Below are positions 42,911 to 50,912 of a DNA stretch of 64,000 nucleotides, one piece after another. The translations under genes and the position numbers were made by a program. Location of the stretch: the NCBI GenBank assembly GCA_001298545.1, contig LJCX01000033.1:62001-126000 (forward strand), written 5' to 3'. How positions within the stretch are numbered: position 1 is the stretch's first letter; the number at the start of each line of letters is the position of its first letter. This DNA comes from Actinobacteria bacterium OV320 (GTDB taxonomy: Bacteria > Actinomycetota > Actinomycetes > Streptomycetales > Streptomycetaceae). The notes under the pieces were generated by a model. The model did not search any database and was not told the origin of the DNA. It saw only the letters and a program-made list of their open reading frames with translations.

Positions 42911-42970
42911 CGGCGGAGGCAAGCGGAGGCAAGCGGAGGCAAGCGGAGGCAATCGGAGGCCAGACGGAGG
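42911..42970. repeat. 10-bp tandem repeat (GCGGAGGCAA type)
   Basis: The unit GCGGAGGCAA repeats about four times in perfect register, with degenerate partial copies on each side (CGGCGGAGGCAA at the left; TCGGAGGCCA and GACGGAGG at the right). It lies 40-100 bp before the SDR start. Each unit contains GGAGG, so it could also act as repeated ribosome-binding-like sequence. Confidence 0.75.
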
Positions 42971-43009
42971 TTCGGTGGCCGGTCGGTGGCATGGAGGGAA
43001 CGAGGGGCG

Positions 43010-43945
43010 ATGCGCGAGACTCCCGGTGCCGGTCGGCGCCACCGTAGGCACGAAACGCCGCTGAGCGGGCGGGTCGCGGTCGTCACCGGTGCCGCTCGTG
43101 GGGTCGGTGAAGCCCTCGCACGACGCCTTTCCAGCGCCGGGATGCTCGTGGCGCTGGTCGGGCGCGAGGAGGAATCGCTCCGCCGGGCGGCCGCCTCCCT
43201 GCCCAACCGGAGCGTCTGCATCGAAGCCGATGTCACCGATTCCGCAGCCCTTGACCGGGCGGCCCGGCAGGTCGGCGGAACGCTGGGCCGGGCGAGCGTG
43301 GTCGTGGCCAACGCCGGCATCGCCACCGGAGGCCCCTTCGTCCGGACCCCGGCCGACCTATGGCAGCGGGTCGTCGACGTCAACCTCACCGGATCCGCCA
43401 ACACCGCCAGGTCGTTCCTGCCCCATCTCGCCGACACCCGCGGCTACTTCCTCCAGATCGCCTCCACCGCCGCCTTCGGCTCCGCCCCGATGATGAGCGC
43501 CTACTGCGCTTCCAAAGCCGGTGCGGAGTCGTTCGCGCTCGCTCTGCGCGGCGAGGTGGAATCCGACGGCATCGCGGTCGGAATCGCCTACCTCCACTGG
43601 ACCGGAACCGACATGGTCACCGGCATCAGCGACCACCCCGTCCTGCAGGCCCTGCGCCGCAATCAGCCCCGCTTCGCGCAGCGTGTGCACAGCCCCGACC
43701 GGGTGGCCGACTGGCTGACCACCGGCATCACCCGCCGGGCCCGTCACATCTACGCACCCCCGTGGCTGCGCTGGTGCCAGCCGTTGAGGCCTGCCTTCCC
43801 GGCGATCGTCACCCACCTCGCCCGGCGTGAGCTGCGCCGGCTGTCGCCGACGGAGCTGGCCGGTGACGTCGGCGTCCTGGGCGTCGGCGGCCGCGCCGAC
43901 TGGGACGCCCACCGAGCATCCACCCGCCCCCCTCCGCCCGAGTAG
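43010..43945 (+). CDS. Short-chain dehydrogenase/reductase with C-terminal extension
   Basis: A 311-residue SDR: RVAVVTGAARGVGEALARRL, LVALVGREEESLRRA, ANAGI in VVVANAGIATGGPFV, catalytic Ser in FLQIASTAAFGSAPMMSAYC then ASKAGAESFALAL (Y-x3-K). It has a longer C-terminus than FabG types, with RRARHIYAPPWLRWCQPLRP and FPAIVTHLARRELRR, resembling SDRs of the DltE or membrane-associated type. ATG 43010 follows a GAGGGG site. It is convergent with a hydrolase gene, with stop codons abutting (43945/43946). Confidence 0.88.
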   Translation: MRETPGAGRRHRRHETPLSGRVAVVTGAARGVGEALARRLSSAGMLVALVGREEESLRRAAASLPNRSVCIEADVTDSAALDRAARQVGGTLGRASVVVANAGIATGGPFVRTPADLWQRVVDVNLTGSANTARSFLPHLADTRGYFLQIASTAAFGSAPMMSAYCASKAGAESFALALRGEVESDGIAVGIAYLHWTGTDMVTGISDHPVLQALRRNQPRFAQRVHSPDRVADWLTTGITRRARHIYAPPWLRWCQPLRPAFPAIVTHLARRELRRLSPTELAGDVGVLGVGGRADWDAHRASTRPPPPE

Positions 43946-44653
43946 TCACTCCACCCGTCGGCTCGACAACCACTCATCCGCGATGTCCTCGCCGAGCAGG
44001 AGTGCAGCGACCGCCTCCGGGGCCTCATGCATGGCGTCGTGGCCGGTGGGGAGGTCGTGGACCTGCCACTCGGGATCGGCCTGGAGCCGGGTGCGGAGTT
44101 CAGCGAACGGCGTCCGGTCCTCCCATCCCGAGCAGTAGACGAACTCCCGACGGGGGACCTGGGCGAGCCTGCCCGTGAGCCGGATCGTCTGCAAGAACGA
44201 GGCGAGGGGATGGGGACGGCGGCGGGGATCGCCGCCGTCCGGCGGTCGGACGGCGTAGCCGGTGGTCGCAGCGCCGGCGGCGAACGCTTCCCGGTAGCGC
44301 TCGGTCGTCGACGACCAGCACGACTCGCCGTCGCGCGGTACGTAGGCGTCGAGGTGCACCAGTCGTGAGATCCGGCCGTCAGCGCGATCGGCGGCGGCGG
44401 CGATCACCATCCCGCCGTAGCTGTGGCCGACCAGCGTCGCGCTGGTGACGTGGGCGCGATCGAGGAGCCGCAATACGTCGTCGGCGTGCGTGTCGAGGTT
44501 GGCGGTCGCGACCGTCACGGGGTCGTCGTCCGGCCGCAGACCGGTCAGGGTCAGGGCGTGAACGGCATGACCGGCACGCTCCAGCAGCGGAGCCACCGCC
44601 TCGAACGACCAGGAGCCGTGCCAGCCTCCGGGCACGAGGACGAACGTCGCCAT
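43946..44653 (-). CDS. Alpha/beta hydrolase (salicylate esterase/EstC-like)
   Basis: A 235-residue cytoplasmic hydrolase: ATFVLVPGGWHGSWSFEAVA (oxyanion region), a hydrophobic lid, nucleophile elbow ATLVGHSYGGMVIAAAADRA, Asp in LVHLDAYVPRDGES and final His in HDLPTGHDAMHEAPE. The VLVPGAWHG start and GHDAM end are typical of the plant methylesterase/EstC-like family. No signal peptide. ATG 44653 is at the family's usual N-terminus; a longer frame upstream lacks homology-like features. An AraC regulator gene is divergent. Confidence 0.87.
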   Translation of the reverse strand: MATFVLVPGGWHGSWSFEAVAPLLERAGHAVHALTLTGLRPDDDPVTVATANLDTHADDVLRLLDRAHVTSATLVGHSYGGMVIAAAADRADGRISRLVHLDAYVPRDGESCWSSTTERYREAFAAGAATTGYAVRPPDGGDPRRRPHPLASFLQTIRLTGRLAQVPRREFVYCSGWEDRTPFAELRTRLQADPEWQVHDLPTGHDAMHEAPEAVAALLLGEDIADEWLSSRRVE

Positions 44654-44807
44654 GGGTCTCTCCCTCTTATGCCAAGCCGCGGCACCTAGGCACGCCGCCT
44701 CGATGACACGTGGATCGGTCGGGCGCTCTGCGCGACCGAAGACCACGTCGTATGGAGGCAGTGTCACCAGATGAAGGCGTGGCCGGCTGCCGATAGAATG
44801 CCAATTG

Positions 44808-45653
44808 ATGCCCGTTCGCCGCCAACCTGCCCGGATCGCCGGTGTGACGTCACGTGTGTGGCCGTCCGGCGGGCGCCACCTCTGGCCGTCCGGCGAAAAA
44901 AGCGCAGTGCAGTCGCACGCACGGGGACACCTCGTCTACGCGGCCAGTGGTGTTCTGACAGTTCGCACCGAACGCGGCACGTCGATCGTTCCCGCCAACC
45001 GGGTCGCCTGGACCCCCGCCGGGTTCACGCACCACCACCGCGCTCACGGCGACACCGATATGCGGATCGTCTTTCTCGCGCCGTCCCTCGCCCGGCTCGT
45101 ACCGGACCGTCCCGCCGTGTTCCTGGCCTCCGACCTCGCCCGCGAGGTCCTGCTCGCCCTGACCGGCCCCCGCAACTACGACGACGCCGCACCCGACTAC
45201 AGCCGCTCCGCGCGCTCTCGCCTCCTTCGAGTCCTCGTCGACGAACTCCGCGAAGCACACGAACAGCCACTGCACCTGCCGGAGCCACGGGACGACCGAC
45301 TGCAAGCCATTGCCCGGATGCTGTACGAGAAGCCGGCGGACAACGCCACACTGGCCGAACTCGGGAAGACGATCGGGGCCGGCACCCGCACCCTCAGCCG
45401 ACTGTTTCGCAACGAACTCGGCATGACCTTCTACGAATGGCGCACGCAGCTACGCATCCACCACGCACTCGTGCTCCTCGCCGACGGCCATGACACCACC
45501 CGAACCGCCTACGCCTGCGGCTGGGCCAACCCCAGCAGCTTCATCGCGGCGTTCACCGACATCATCGGAACGACCCCGGGCCGCTACCGAACCAGCCGCC
45601 GGACCACCGCCCGCGCATCCCAACTCCCGACGGTGGTTCGGTCCTCGGGGTGA
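44808..45653 (+). CDS. AraC-family transcriptional regulator
   Basis: A 281-residue regulator with an N-terminal cupin sensor (HARGHLVYAASGVLTVRTER, NRVAWTPAGFTHHHRAHGDT) and a C-terminal double helix-turn-helix: MLYEKPADNATLAELGKTIG, GTRTLSRLFRNELGMTFYEW, RTQLRIHHALVLLADGHDTT and GWANPSSFIAAFTDIIGTTP GRYR. This is the one-domain cupin type (RmlC-like) common for controlling adjacent oxidoreductase or hydrolase genes. A TTG immediately precedes ATG 44808; the ATG is taken. The divergent alpha/beta hydrolase is the likely target. Confidence 0.9.
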   Translation: MPVRRQPARIAGVTSRVWPSGGRHLWPSGEKSAVQSHARGHLVYAASGVLTVRTERGTSIVPANRVAWTPAGFTHHHRAHGDTDMRIVFLAPSLARLVPDRPAVFLASDLAREVLLALTGPRNYDDAAPDYSRSARSRLLRVLVDELREAHEQPLHLPEPRDDRLQAIARMLYEKPADNATLAELGKTIGAGTRTLSRLFRNELGMTFYEWRTQLRIHHALVLLADGHDTTRTAYACGWANPSSFIAAFTDIIGTTPGRYRTSRRTTARASQLPTVVRSSG

Positions 45654-45971
45654 TTCGTCGTCGCACCCGGGCCGATGCACTCCGCGAGCGGACCGGAGAT
45701 GCCCCCGCCAGGGCCGGCACGATCGACCGCGTAGGTTCGCCGGGGTCGTGGTCGTGGGCGCTGTATTCCACTCGCTCGAACGACGCCCGCCGTGTGAGGT
45801 GTTGCGGTGTGGCTGGGGGCCGGTGGTTGCGGGCGCAGGTTCCGCTGATCACCGGGCCCGGCCGTGAGTTCCGGGAACCGCGCCGCCGGCACAGGCGACA
45901 TCTCTGGTGTCGCAGTGGTGTTGCTGTGCTCGGCTGCGGTCGCGCACCGCGTTCATCGAGGGAGGCTGTCT
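45654..45971. other. Gene-free stretch
   Basis: About 320 bp with only unsupported short frames. The right end carries the GGAGG site of the small membrane protein gene. Confidence 0.35.
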
Positions 45972-46202
45972 GTGTTTTCGGCACTGCTGGGCGTTCTGGG
46001 AGGACTGCTCCTGCCCGTCGCCGTCCTCATGCTGATCATCGGCAGGTCGCTGCTCTGGGGCCCCGACGCGCTGGAGCTGCCCTGGCGCCTCCTCTATGTG
46101 TTGGTCCTCGCCCTGCTCTTCCTGGTGGTCGGCCTGGCGCTGTGGACTGATTCCGGCTGCGGTGCCGACTGCGAACCCGTGGTGACGCCCGTGTTCCCCT
46201 GA
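45972..46202 (+). CDS. Small two-helix membrane protein
   Basis: A 76-residue protein from GTG 45972, with GGAGG 6 nt upstream. Two hydrophobic helices (FSALLGVLGGLLLPVAVLML and RLLYVLVLALLFLVVGLALW) flank a short loop, and the tail contains two Cys (DSGCGADCEPVV). No family recognised. It is distinct in base composition and frame from the noise around it, so I regard it as real. Confidence 0.6.
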   Translation: MFSALLGVLGGLLLPVAVLMLIIGRSLLWGPDALELPWRLLYVLVLALLFLVVGLALWTDSGCGADCEPVVTPVFP

Positions 46203-46347
46203 CACATGGCGCCCTCGGCCCGCAAGCGTGACCGGGCGCGGGCGCGGGCTCGGGCGTGGGCGTGGGCGTCGGGCGGCGGTCCGGGGCAGGGCGGTGGCCA
46301 CCGTTGCGGTGATGCTCCGAGAACGTTCCGCTGTCCGCCGGACGGTC
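46203..46347. other. Low-complexity GC-rich stretch
   Basis: Contains imperfect repeats of GGGCGTGGGCGTC and CGCGGGCGCGGGCTC at about 46235-46280, between the small membrane gene and the end of the esterase gene. No gene is seen. Confidence 0.4.
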
Positions 46348-47403
46348 TCAGGACGCCGAACACGTGGCGGTCACCGAAGGCGTGCCCGCCGCAGCCGGCG
46401 TACTCGCGAGGAAGCCGAAGGTGGTGCTCGCCCCCGCCGTCACCGTGCCGTTCCACCCGGCGTTGCGCACCGTCGTCCCGGTCAGCGTGCCGTTCCAGAC
46501 CTGGGTGAGCCGGCTGCCCGTCGGGAGTGCGAGGGTCACCGCCCAGGAAGAGATCGCCGCCGTGGACGAGCTGTTGGTGACCGTCACCTCACCCTGGTAG
46601 CCGCCCTGCCACACCGACACCGCCCGGAAAGCCGCCGAGCAGCCACCGCTCCCGGGGTCCCCGGGGTCCCCGGGGTCACCCGGGGTGAGCAGGGCCGACA
46701 GCGCCGGGTACCAGCGGGCCGCCATCTTGGCGTCGCCCGAGGCGTTGGGGTGGACGCCGTCGTAGGTGTCCGTGGCCGTGTCGAAGCCCGTCCACTGGTC
46801 GACGACGGTCACCGGCGACTGCGCGGTGGTGATGCCACCGGCCCAGGCCGGAATGCGCTGGTTGAAGGCCACTGTGCGAGCGGCACACTCGGCGCAGCTG
46901 CTCGGATTGATCGGGATGATCTGGGCGACCAGCACCTTCATCGCCGGGTTGCTGGCCCGCATCTGGCCGACCAGCTTGGTGTACGCGGCGAGGATGGTGT
47001 CCGGCGCGATGCTGCTCCAGACGTCGTTCGTGCCGAAGTGCATGACAACGATGTCCGGCAGGGTTGCCGCCAGCCATCCGGGCAGCAGGTTCTGGTCGGC
47101 GGTCGCGGTGGCCTGGAAGCCGCCGTGGCCTTCGTTGTCGGCGTCGTGCGCGAGGGCGCAGCTCTGGGCGTTCAGCGTGCCGACGAAGTCGATGTCGGTG
47201 TAGCCGGCGTTCTGCAGCTGGTTCCAGAGGAGGGAGCGCCAGCAGCCCGGGGAGCCGGTGATGGAGTCGCCGAGCGGCATGATCCGTACCGGGGTCGTGG
47301 CCGCGGCCGCGGCGGACGGGGCGCCGGCCAGGCCGGAACCGGCGGCGAAGACGAGCAGGGCGGCCAGGAGAGTGGCGAGGACGGGGTGGCATCTGCTGCG
47401 CAC
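46348..47403 (-). CDS. Secreted SGNH esterase with C-terminal CBM2 (CE3-like)
   Basis: A 351-residue exported protein. The signal peptide is CHPVLATLLAALLVFAAGSG with cleavage near SAAAA. The SGNH domain (about 37-230) has block I VRIMPLGDSITGSPGCWRSL with the nucleophile Ser, block II Gly in GHGGFQ, block III HFGTNDVW and block V DGVHPNASGDAKMA with Asp and His; this pattern matches family 3 carbohydrate esterases (acetylxylan esterases). A GDPGDPGDPG linker leads to a cellulose-binding module 2 (CSAAFRAVSVWQGGYQGEVT, SSWAVTLALPTGSRLTQVWN, GFLASTPAAAGTPSVTATCS) with its paired Cys. GTG 47403 follows AAGGA. A perfect CebR box lies upstream, so cellobiose control is expected. Confidence 0.9.
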   Translation of the reverse strand: MRSRCHPVLATLLAALLVFAAGSGLAGAPSAAAAATTPVRIMPLGDSITGSPGCWRSLLWNQLQNAGYTDIDFVGTLNAQSCALAHDADNEGHGGFQATATADQNLLPGWLAATLPDIVVMHFGTNDVWSSIAPDTILAAYTKLVGQMRASNPAMKVLVAQIIPINPSSCAECAARTVAFNQRIPAWAGGITTAQSPVTVVDQWTGFDTATDTYDGVHPNASGDAKMAARWYPALSALLTPGDPGDPGDPGSGGCSAAFRAVSVWQGGYQGEVTVTNSSSTAAISSWAVTLALPTGSRLTQVWNGTLTGTTVRNAGWNGTVTAGASTTFGFLASTPAAAGTPSVTATCSAS

Positions 47404-47467
47404 GGGGTGTCCTTCCCGAAGTGGGGCGGGAGTGGGAGCGGGGGTGCGGTACGCGTGCGTGGCGCAA

Positions 47468-47481
47468 TGGGAGCGCTCCCA
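47468..47481 (-). promoter_or_regulatory. CebR-type operator
   Basis: TGGGAGCGCTCCCA is a perfect 14-bp palindrome identical to the known Streptomyces CebR site, which blocks cellulolytic genes until cellobiose or cellotriose is present. It lies 65 nt before the esterase start. A TTGACG at 47526-47521 upstream on the same strand is a plausible -35 box. Confidence 0.85.
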
Positions 47482-47526
47482 TTGCTGCGTGTTTTCATCA
47501 AGCCATCGTTGTCGCCGACACGTCAA

Positions 47527-47921
47527 TAACCCGGACGGGCCGGACTGAGTTCCTCATGCTTCGCGGGACGCGCCGCCCCTCGGCCTCCGAGGCCTGCCCG
47601 GCGTCGCCCGCCCGGCGCGGGCTGCGGTCCTTGTCGACGGACAGCGCAAGAACGCCCTCTGTCCGACCCGGGTGGCGGAGGGAACCGCAGCCGATGCGTC
47701 AGGCCTGAACACCGCCTCCAGGGAGGGCAGTTCACGGCCCTGATGGATGGCGGCCGCCCGCACCCCCCCGCGCGGGCTCGCCGACCGATCCCCATCCGAA
47801 ATGCCCCGCGTAATCCCTGGTGAAGAGGGTCGCCGCGCCTGCTAGTCTTCGGCGTCCTGTCGCACACTCGTGCGCACACACCACACCGCGCGTCGCATCA
47901 GTCCCATGGGGGGATCCTGTC
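47527..47921. other. Gene-free stretch
   Basis: About 395 bp between the esterase promoter and the Pro/Gln-rich membrane protein gene. Short frames have no support. Just before the downstream ATG the sequence GGGGGGATCC is followed by TGTC; no strong ribosome site is obvious. Confidence 0.35.
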
Positions 47922-48482
47922 ATGACCCAGTCAGTTCCGCCGCCGTCCGAAGGCAACCCGTTCGCCCAGCAGCCCGCCGCCGGCACTCCGCAGCCCACCG
48001 ACGGCAACCCCTATGCCCAGCAGCCCGGGGCGGCCCCGTCTCCCCAGGCCCCGTTCACGCCCGCTGCCGGGCCGGCCCGCAACAACCTCGCCCTGGGCCT
48101 GGTCGTCGCCGTCGTCGTGGCCCTGGTCACCGCTGGTGTCTACGGCGCGATCGTCGGCGCGACCGAGTACGAGATCGGCTACGCGGCCGTCGGCGTCGGC
48201 TTCCTCATCGGCTTTGCGGCCGGCAAGATCGGTGGCACCAACCCGGTCCTGCCCGTGGTGAGCGCCCTGCTGTCGCTGGGCGCGGTCTACCTCGGCCAGC
48301 TCATCGGCATCGCGATGATCGGCGCCGACGAGCTCGACGTCTCCGCGACCTCGCTGTTCACCGAGCACTTCGACCTGCTGACCGAGGGCTGGAGCGAGAC
48401 GGCCGACGTGATGACCTTCCTGTTCCTCGCCATCGGCGCGTTCGCCGCGTTCTCCGGCGCAAAGAAGGCCGCCCTGTCATAA
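47922..48482 (+). CDS. Membrane protein with Pro/Gln-rich N-terminus
   Basis: A 186-residue protein. Residues 1-55 are a disordered stretch with two similar units (EGNPFAQQPAAGTPQPT and DGNPYAQQPGAAPSPQA). Then come about four transmembrane helices: NNLALGLVVAVVVALVTAGV, EIGYAAVGVGFLIGFAAGKI, VLPVVSALLSLGAVYLGQLI and MTFLFLAIGAFAAFSGAKKA. GNPF/YxQQP-led small membrane proteins are common in Streptomyces and have no known function. ATG 47922 begins MTQSVPPPSEG. A strong terminator follows at 48537. Confidence 0.82.
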   Translation: MTQSVPPPSEGNPFAQQPAAGTPQPTDGNPYAQQPGAAPSPQAPFTPAAGPARNNLALGLVVAVVVALVTAGVYGAIVGATEYEIGYAAVGVGFLIGFAAGKIGGTNPVLPVVSALLSLGAVYLGQLIGIAMIGADELDVSATSLFTEHFDLLTEGWSETADVMTFLFLAIGAFAAFSGAKKAALS

Positions 48483-48536
48483 CGCGGGTGCCGCGTGAAC
48501 ACGCAACCCGCGCATGAGCATGCGCAGCGCACGAAG

Positions 48537-48566
48537 GGGCCCGTTCACCTCACGGTGGACGGGCCC
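48537..48566 (+). terminator. Strong hairpin terminator
   Basis: GGGCCCGTTCACC at 48537-48549 pairs with GGTGGACGGGCCC at 48554-48566 (13 bp with one G-U pair) around a TCAC loop, about 55 nt past the preceding stop codon. Confidence 0.75.
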
Positions 48567-48639
48567 ACCTGCTGCGGAATCCCCACGGCAGGTGCCAACA
48601 CGTCGAGTCTGATCGTTGATCATGATTGTGCGGTGGGGA

Positions 48640-48950
48640 ACGCGACGGGTGAAGCACTCGTCGGCGGCCGGAGGATCTTGGGCTTGTCGCCCGGAGTGAC
48701 CGCTGAACTCGTAGCCGAGGTAGGCCCTTTGCCGCACGAACGGCGCCAGGTCACGCTCGTGTTCGCCGACCGACTTCCAGCCACGTTCGTCCGCCTCCGC
48801 CACGGGACTACGCACGACGAGCTGGCCTGCTGCTTCAGGGTGGACCGCTCTGCCCTCACCCGGGCCGACGCCCGGGCCGAGGTCATGCGGGGCACGCGCT
48901 CTGGGGCTCTGGCCTGCGGAGAGCGTGAATCAGACCAAGACGTCATCGCC
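48640..48950 (+). pseudogene. Transposase fragment (IS5/IS112-like, helix-turn-helix part)
   Basis: The plus frame reads GLSPGVTAELVAEVGPLPHE, then RLPATFVRLRHGTTHDELAC and CFRVDRSALTRADARAEVMR. The pattern VDRLLATLVHLRHGTTHD then VLACWFGVDRSTITRAI is the conserved N-terminal DNA-binding region of IS5-group DDE transposases in Streptomyces. The DDE catalytic domain is absent, and the frame ends in unrelated sequence (GALACGERESDQ). It is a dead insertion-sequence relic; no terminal repeats were found. Confidence 0.65.
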
Positions 48951-49203
48951 CTTGGTTGTGGTGAGTGGTGCTCGCTGACTCAGATGTCTGTCAGTGCGGA
49001 GTGAGAGCCTTTCGGGCCAAGCGGTCGCGCCGGGAACAGCCGGACCGGTCGGCACGGTTGCATCGACCGAGGGACCGGCGCCGAACGGGCGGGGGAACAC
49101 GGAGACCACAGGGTCGTCCGCCCCAAGAGGAGCCGGGCCCCGGGATCGCGGTACGCCCGCCGCGCGCTCGGACCAGGACGTATCTCTGCAGGAGGACTGT
49201 TTT

Positions 49204-50037
49204 ATGACTGACCGGCCCTTGACGCTGATGGCAGTACACGCCCACCCCGACGACGAGGCCACCGGAACCGGAGGGGTCCTCGCGCGGTACGCGGCGGAAG
49301 GCATCCGCACGGTTCTCGTCACGTGTACCGACGGCGGTTGCGGTGACGGACCGGGGGGTGTCAAGCCCGGCGATCCCGGGCACGATCCGGCGGCGGTCGC
49401 CTTGATGCGCCGTCAGGAACTCGAGGCGAGCTGTGAGGTCCTGAAGATCAGCGATCTGGAGCTGCTGGACTATGCCGACTCCGGGATGATGGGCTGGCCG
49501 AGCAACGACGCCCCCGGGTCCTTCTGGCAGACCCCCGTGCAGGAGGGCGCGGCCCGACTCGCGGAACTCATGCGGCACTACCGGCCTGATGTGGTCGTCA
49601 CCTACGACGAGAACGGCTTCTACGGCCACCCCGATCACATCCAGGCCCACCGCATCACGATGGCGGCGCTGGAGATGACCGCGCTGACACCGAAGGTGTA
49701 CTGGACCACGATGCCCCGCTCGATGATGCAGCGGTTCGGCGAGATCATGCGCGAGTTTCATGAGGACATGCCGGAGCCCGACCCTGCCGAGGCCGCCGCG
49801 ATGGCCGAGATCGGCCTGCCCGACGATGAGATCACCACGTGGGTGGACACCATCGCGTTCAGCGGTCAGAAGTTCGACGCGCTGGCCGCGCACGCCAGTC
49901 AGGGCGAGAACATCTTCTTCCTCAAGATGGGCAAGGAGCGGTTCGGCGAGTTGATGGGCACGGAGACCTTCGTACGTGTCCAGGACGCCACCGGCGCTGC
50001 CATACCCGAGAACGATCTCTTCGCCGGACTGCGCTGA
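49204..50037 (+). CDS. PIG-L/Mca-like zinc amidase (LmbE family)
   Basis: A 277-residue member of the LmbE/PIG-L deacetylase family: LTLMAVHAHPDDEATGTGGV (AHPDD, two zinc ligands and catalytic Asp), VLVTCTDGGCGD, RRQELEASCEVL, and YDENGFYGHPDHIQAHRI with the third zinc His. The length and the TCTDG and GHPDH blocks match Mca/MshB-type enzymes, which deacetylate GlcNAc-inositol or cleave mycothiol S-conjugates; actinobacteria use mycothiol. Without the full set of specificity residues I cannot separate Mca from other amidases. GCAGGAGG lies 8 nt before ATG 49204. A terminator follows. Confidence 0.88.
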   Translation: MTDRPLTLMAVHAHPDDEATGTGGVLARYAAEGIRTVLVTCTDGGCGDGPGGVKPGDPGHDPAAVALMRRQELEASCEVLKISDLELLDYADSGMMGWPSNDAPGSFWQTPVQEGAARLAELMRHYRPDVVVTYDENGFYGHPDHIQAHRITMAALEMTALTPKVYWTTMPRSMMQRFGEIMREFHEDMPEPDPAEAAAMAEIGLPDDEITTWVDTIAFSGQKFDALAAHASQGENIFFLKMGKERFGELMGTETFVRVQDATGAAIPENDLFAGLR

Positions 50038-50069
50038 TCCGCCGTCCGACCGGCGGGGCACCGCAGATG

Positions 50070-50106
50070 AACGGCCCCTGACCAGGCGGAACAGTCAGAG
50101 GCCGTT
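50070..50106 (+). terminator. Hairpin terminator after the Mca-like gene
   Basis: AACGGCCCCTGAC at 50070-50082 pairs with GTCAGAGGCCGTT at 50094-50106 (13-bp stem, one mismatch, 11-nt loop), 33 nt beyond the stop codon. Confidence 0.7.
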
Positions 50107-50274
50107 GTGCTGTGCGGTGCCCGGTCGCCACCGGGGTTCCCCGAAGTCCCCGTAGGCCCCTCCGCTGTGCTGGAGCCGCGTGCGGGGTCGGGAATGAGGT
50201 GGCCGGGGTCGTTGTTCCACCACATGTGACTGACATGCTCCGGTCATTCGGGGTGTGGGTGAAAGGAGGACCTC

Positions 50275-50440
50275 ATGGCGCGCAACAGTATGCGTCCCGT
50301 CGTCAGGCCGAAGTCGACGGCCGGGACCGGCGTCACCTGCGTGACGCGCTAGTACTGCGGCAACGACCCCGACCCGCTCGTTCCGCTGCACGTACGACCC
50401 GCTCGCCGGGAAGCGCATCACCTTCCGCGAGGAACGCTGA
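50275..50440 (+). pseudogene. rpmG: Broken bL33 ribosomal protein paralogue (rpmG)
   Basis: ATG 50275 has an excellent site (AAAGGAGG) and begins MARNSMRPVVRPKSTAGTGV then TCVTR, the bL33 N-terminus, but an in-frame TAG follows at 50350. Beyond it NDPDPLV and, in another frame, TYDPLAGKRITFREER complete the family pattern, ending at 50440. So there is one nonsense codon and one frameshift in a gene of about 54 codons. It heads a cluster with bL31B and bL36B. The intact peptide lacks CxxC zinc motifs, as in the zinc-free C- form. Another bL33 copy must exist elsewhere. Confidence 0.8.
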
Positions 50441-50493
50441 ACCACGCTTCCGCCCCGGGCGGACAGCCATACAGCCATAAGGAAGGAAACCCC

Positions 50494-50754
50494 ATGAGGC
50501 CCCGCATCCATCCCGAATCCCGGCTGGTCGCCTTCCGTGACCGCGCCGCGAACGCCCTCTTCCTCAACCGCTCCACAGCGGCCTCGACCCAGACGATCGA
50601 GTGGGAGGACGGAAACACCTATCCGTTGATCGATGTCGACATCTCATCGGCCAGTCACCCGTTCTACACCGGGACCTCGAGGGTCGTGGACACCGCTGGG
50701 CGGGTGGAACGGTTCGAGCGCCGCTACGGCCGCGCAGCCACGGCCCGGCCCTGA
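50494..50754 (+). CDS. rpmE2: 50S ribosomal protein bL31 type B (zinc-independent)
   Basis: An 86-residue protein: IHPESRLVAFRDRAANALFL, NRSTAASTQTIEWEDGNTYP and DVDISSASHPFYTGTSRVVD then TAGRVERFERRYG. The SHPFYTG and VVDTAGRVE motifs define bL31. The CxxC zinc ligands of type A are missing, so it is the type B form made when zinc is scarce (known Zur regulon logic in Streptomyces). AAGGAAGG precedes ATG 50494. The N-terminus MRPRIHPESR differs from the usual MKxGIHPxY. No clear Zur box was found upstream. Confidence 0.92.
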   Translation: MRPRIHPESRLVAFRDRAANALFLNRSTAASTQTIEWEDGNTYPLIDVDISSASHPFYTGTSRVVDTAGRVERFERRYGRAATARP

Positions 50755-50789
50755 CCGAGGGCCGTCGTCCGAACAGGAGGAAGCAGACC

Positions 50790-50912
50790 ATGAAGGTACG
50801 TAAGTCGCTGCGTTCGCTGAAATCGAAACCGGGGGCCCAGGTGGTCCGCCGCCGGGGCGTGGTCTTCGTCGTCAACAAGAAGAACCCCCGTTTCAAGGCC
50901 CGCCAAGGCTGA
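50790..50912 (+). CDS. rpmJ2: 50S ribosomal protein bL36 type B
   Basis: A 40-residue protein, MKVRKSLRSLKSKPGAQVVR then RRGVVFVVNKKNPRFKARQG. It keeps the family core but lacks the C-x2-C-x12-C-x4-H zinc site of type A bL36. It begins 36 nt after the bL31B stop, with AGGAGG upstream, so it is in the same operon. A longer in-frame reading upstream is only a shadow of the bL31B gene. Confidence 0.93.
   Translation: MKVRKSLRSLKSKPGAQVVRRRGVVFVVNKKNPRFKARQG

Noticed and set aside
46235..46280. GGGCGTGGGCGTC-type repeats as a regulatory array
   Set aside because: Imperfect, low-complexity GC tract with no fixed unit; likely compositional.
50200..50275. Zur box in front of the type-B ribosomal protein genes
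   Set aside because: Expected from biology, but no TGAAAATGATTTTCA-like palindrome could be seen.
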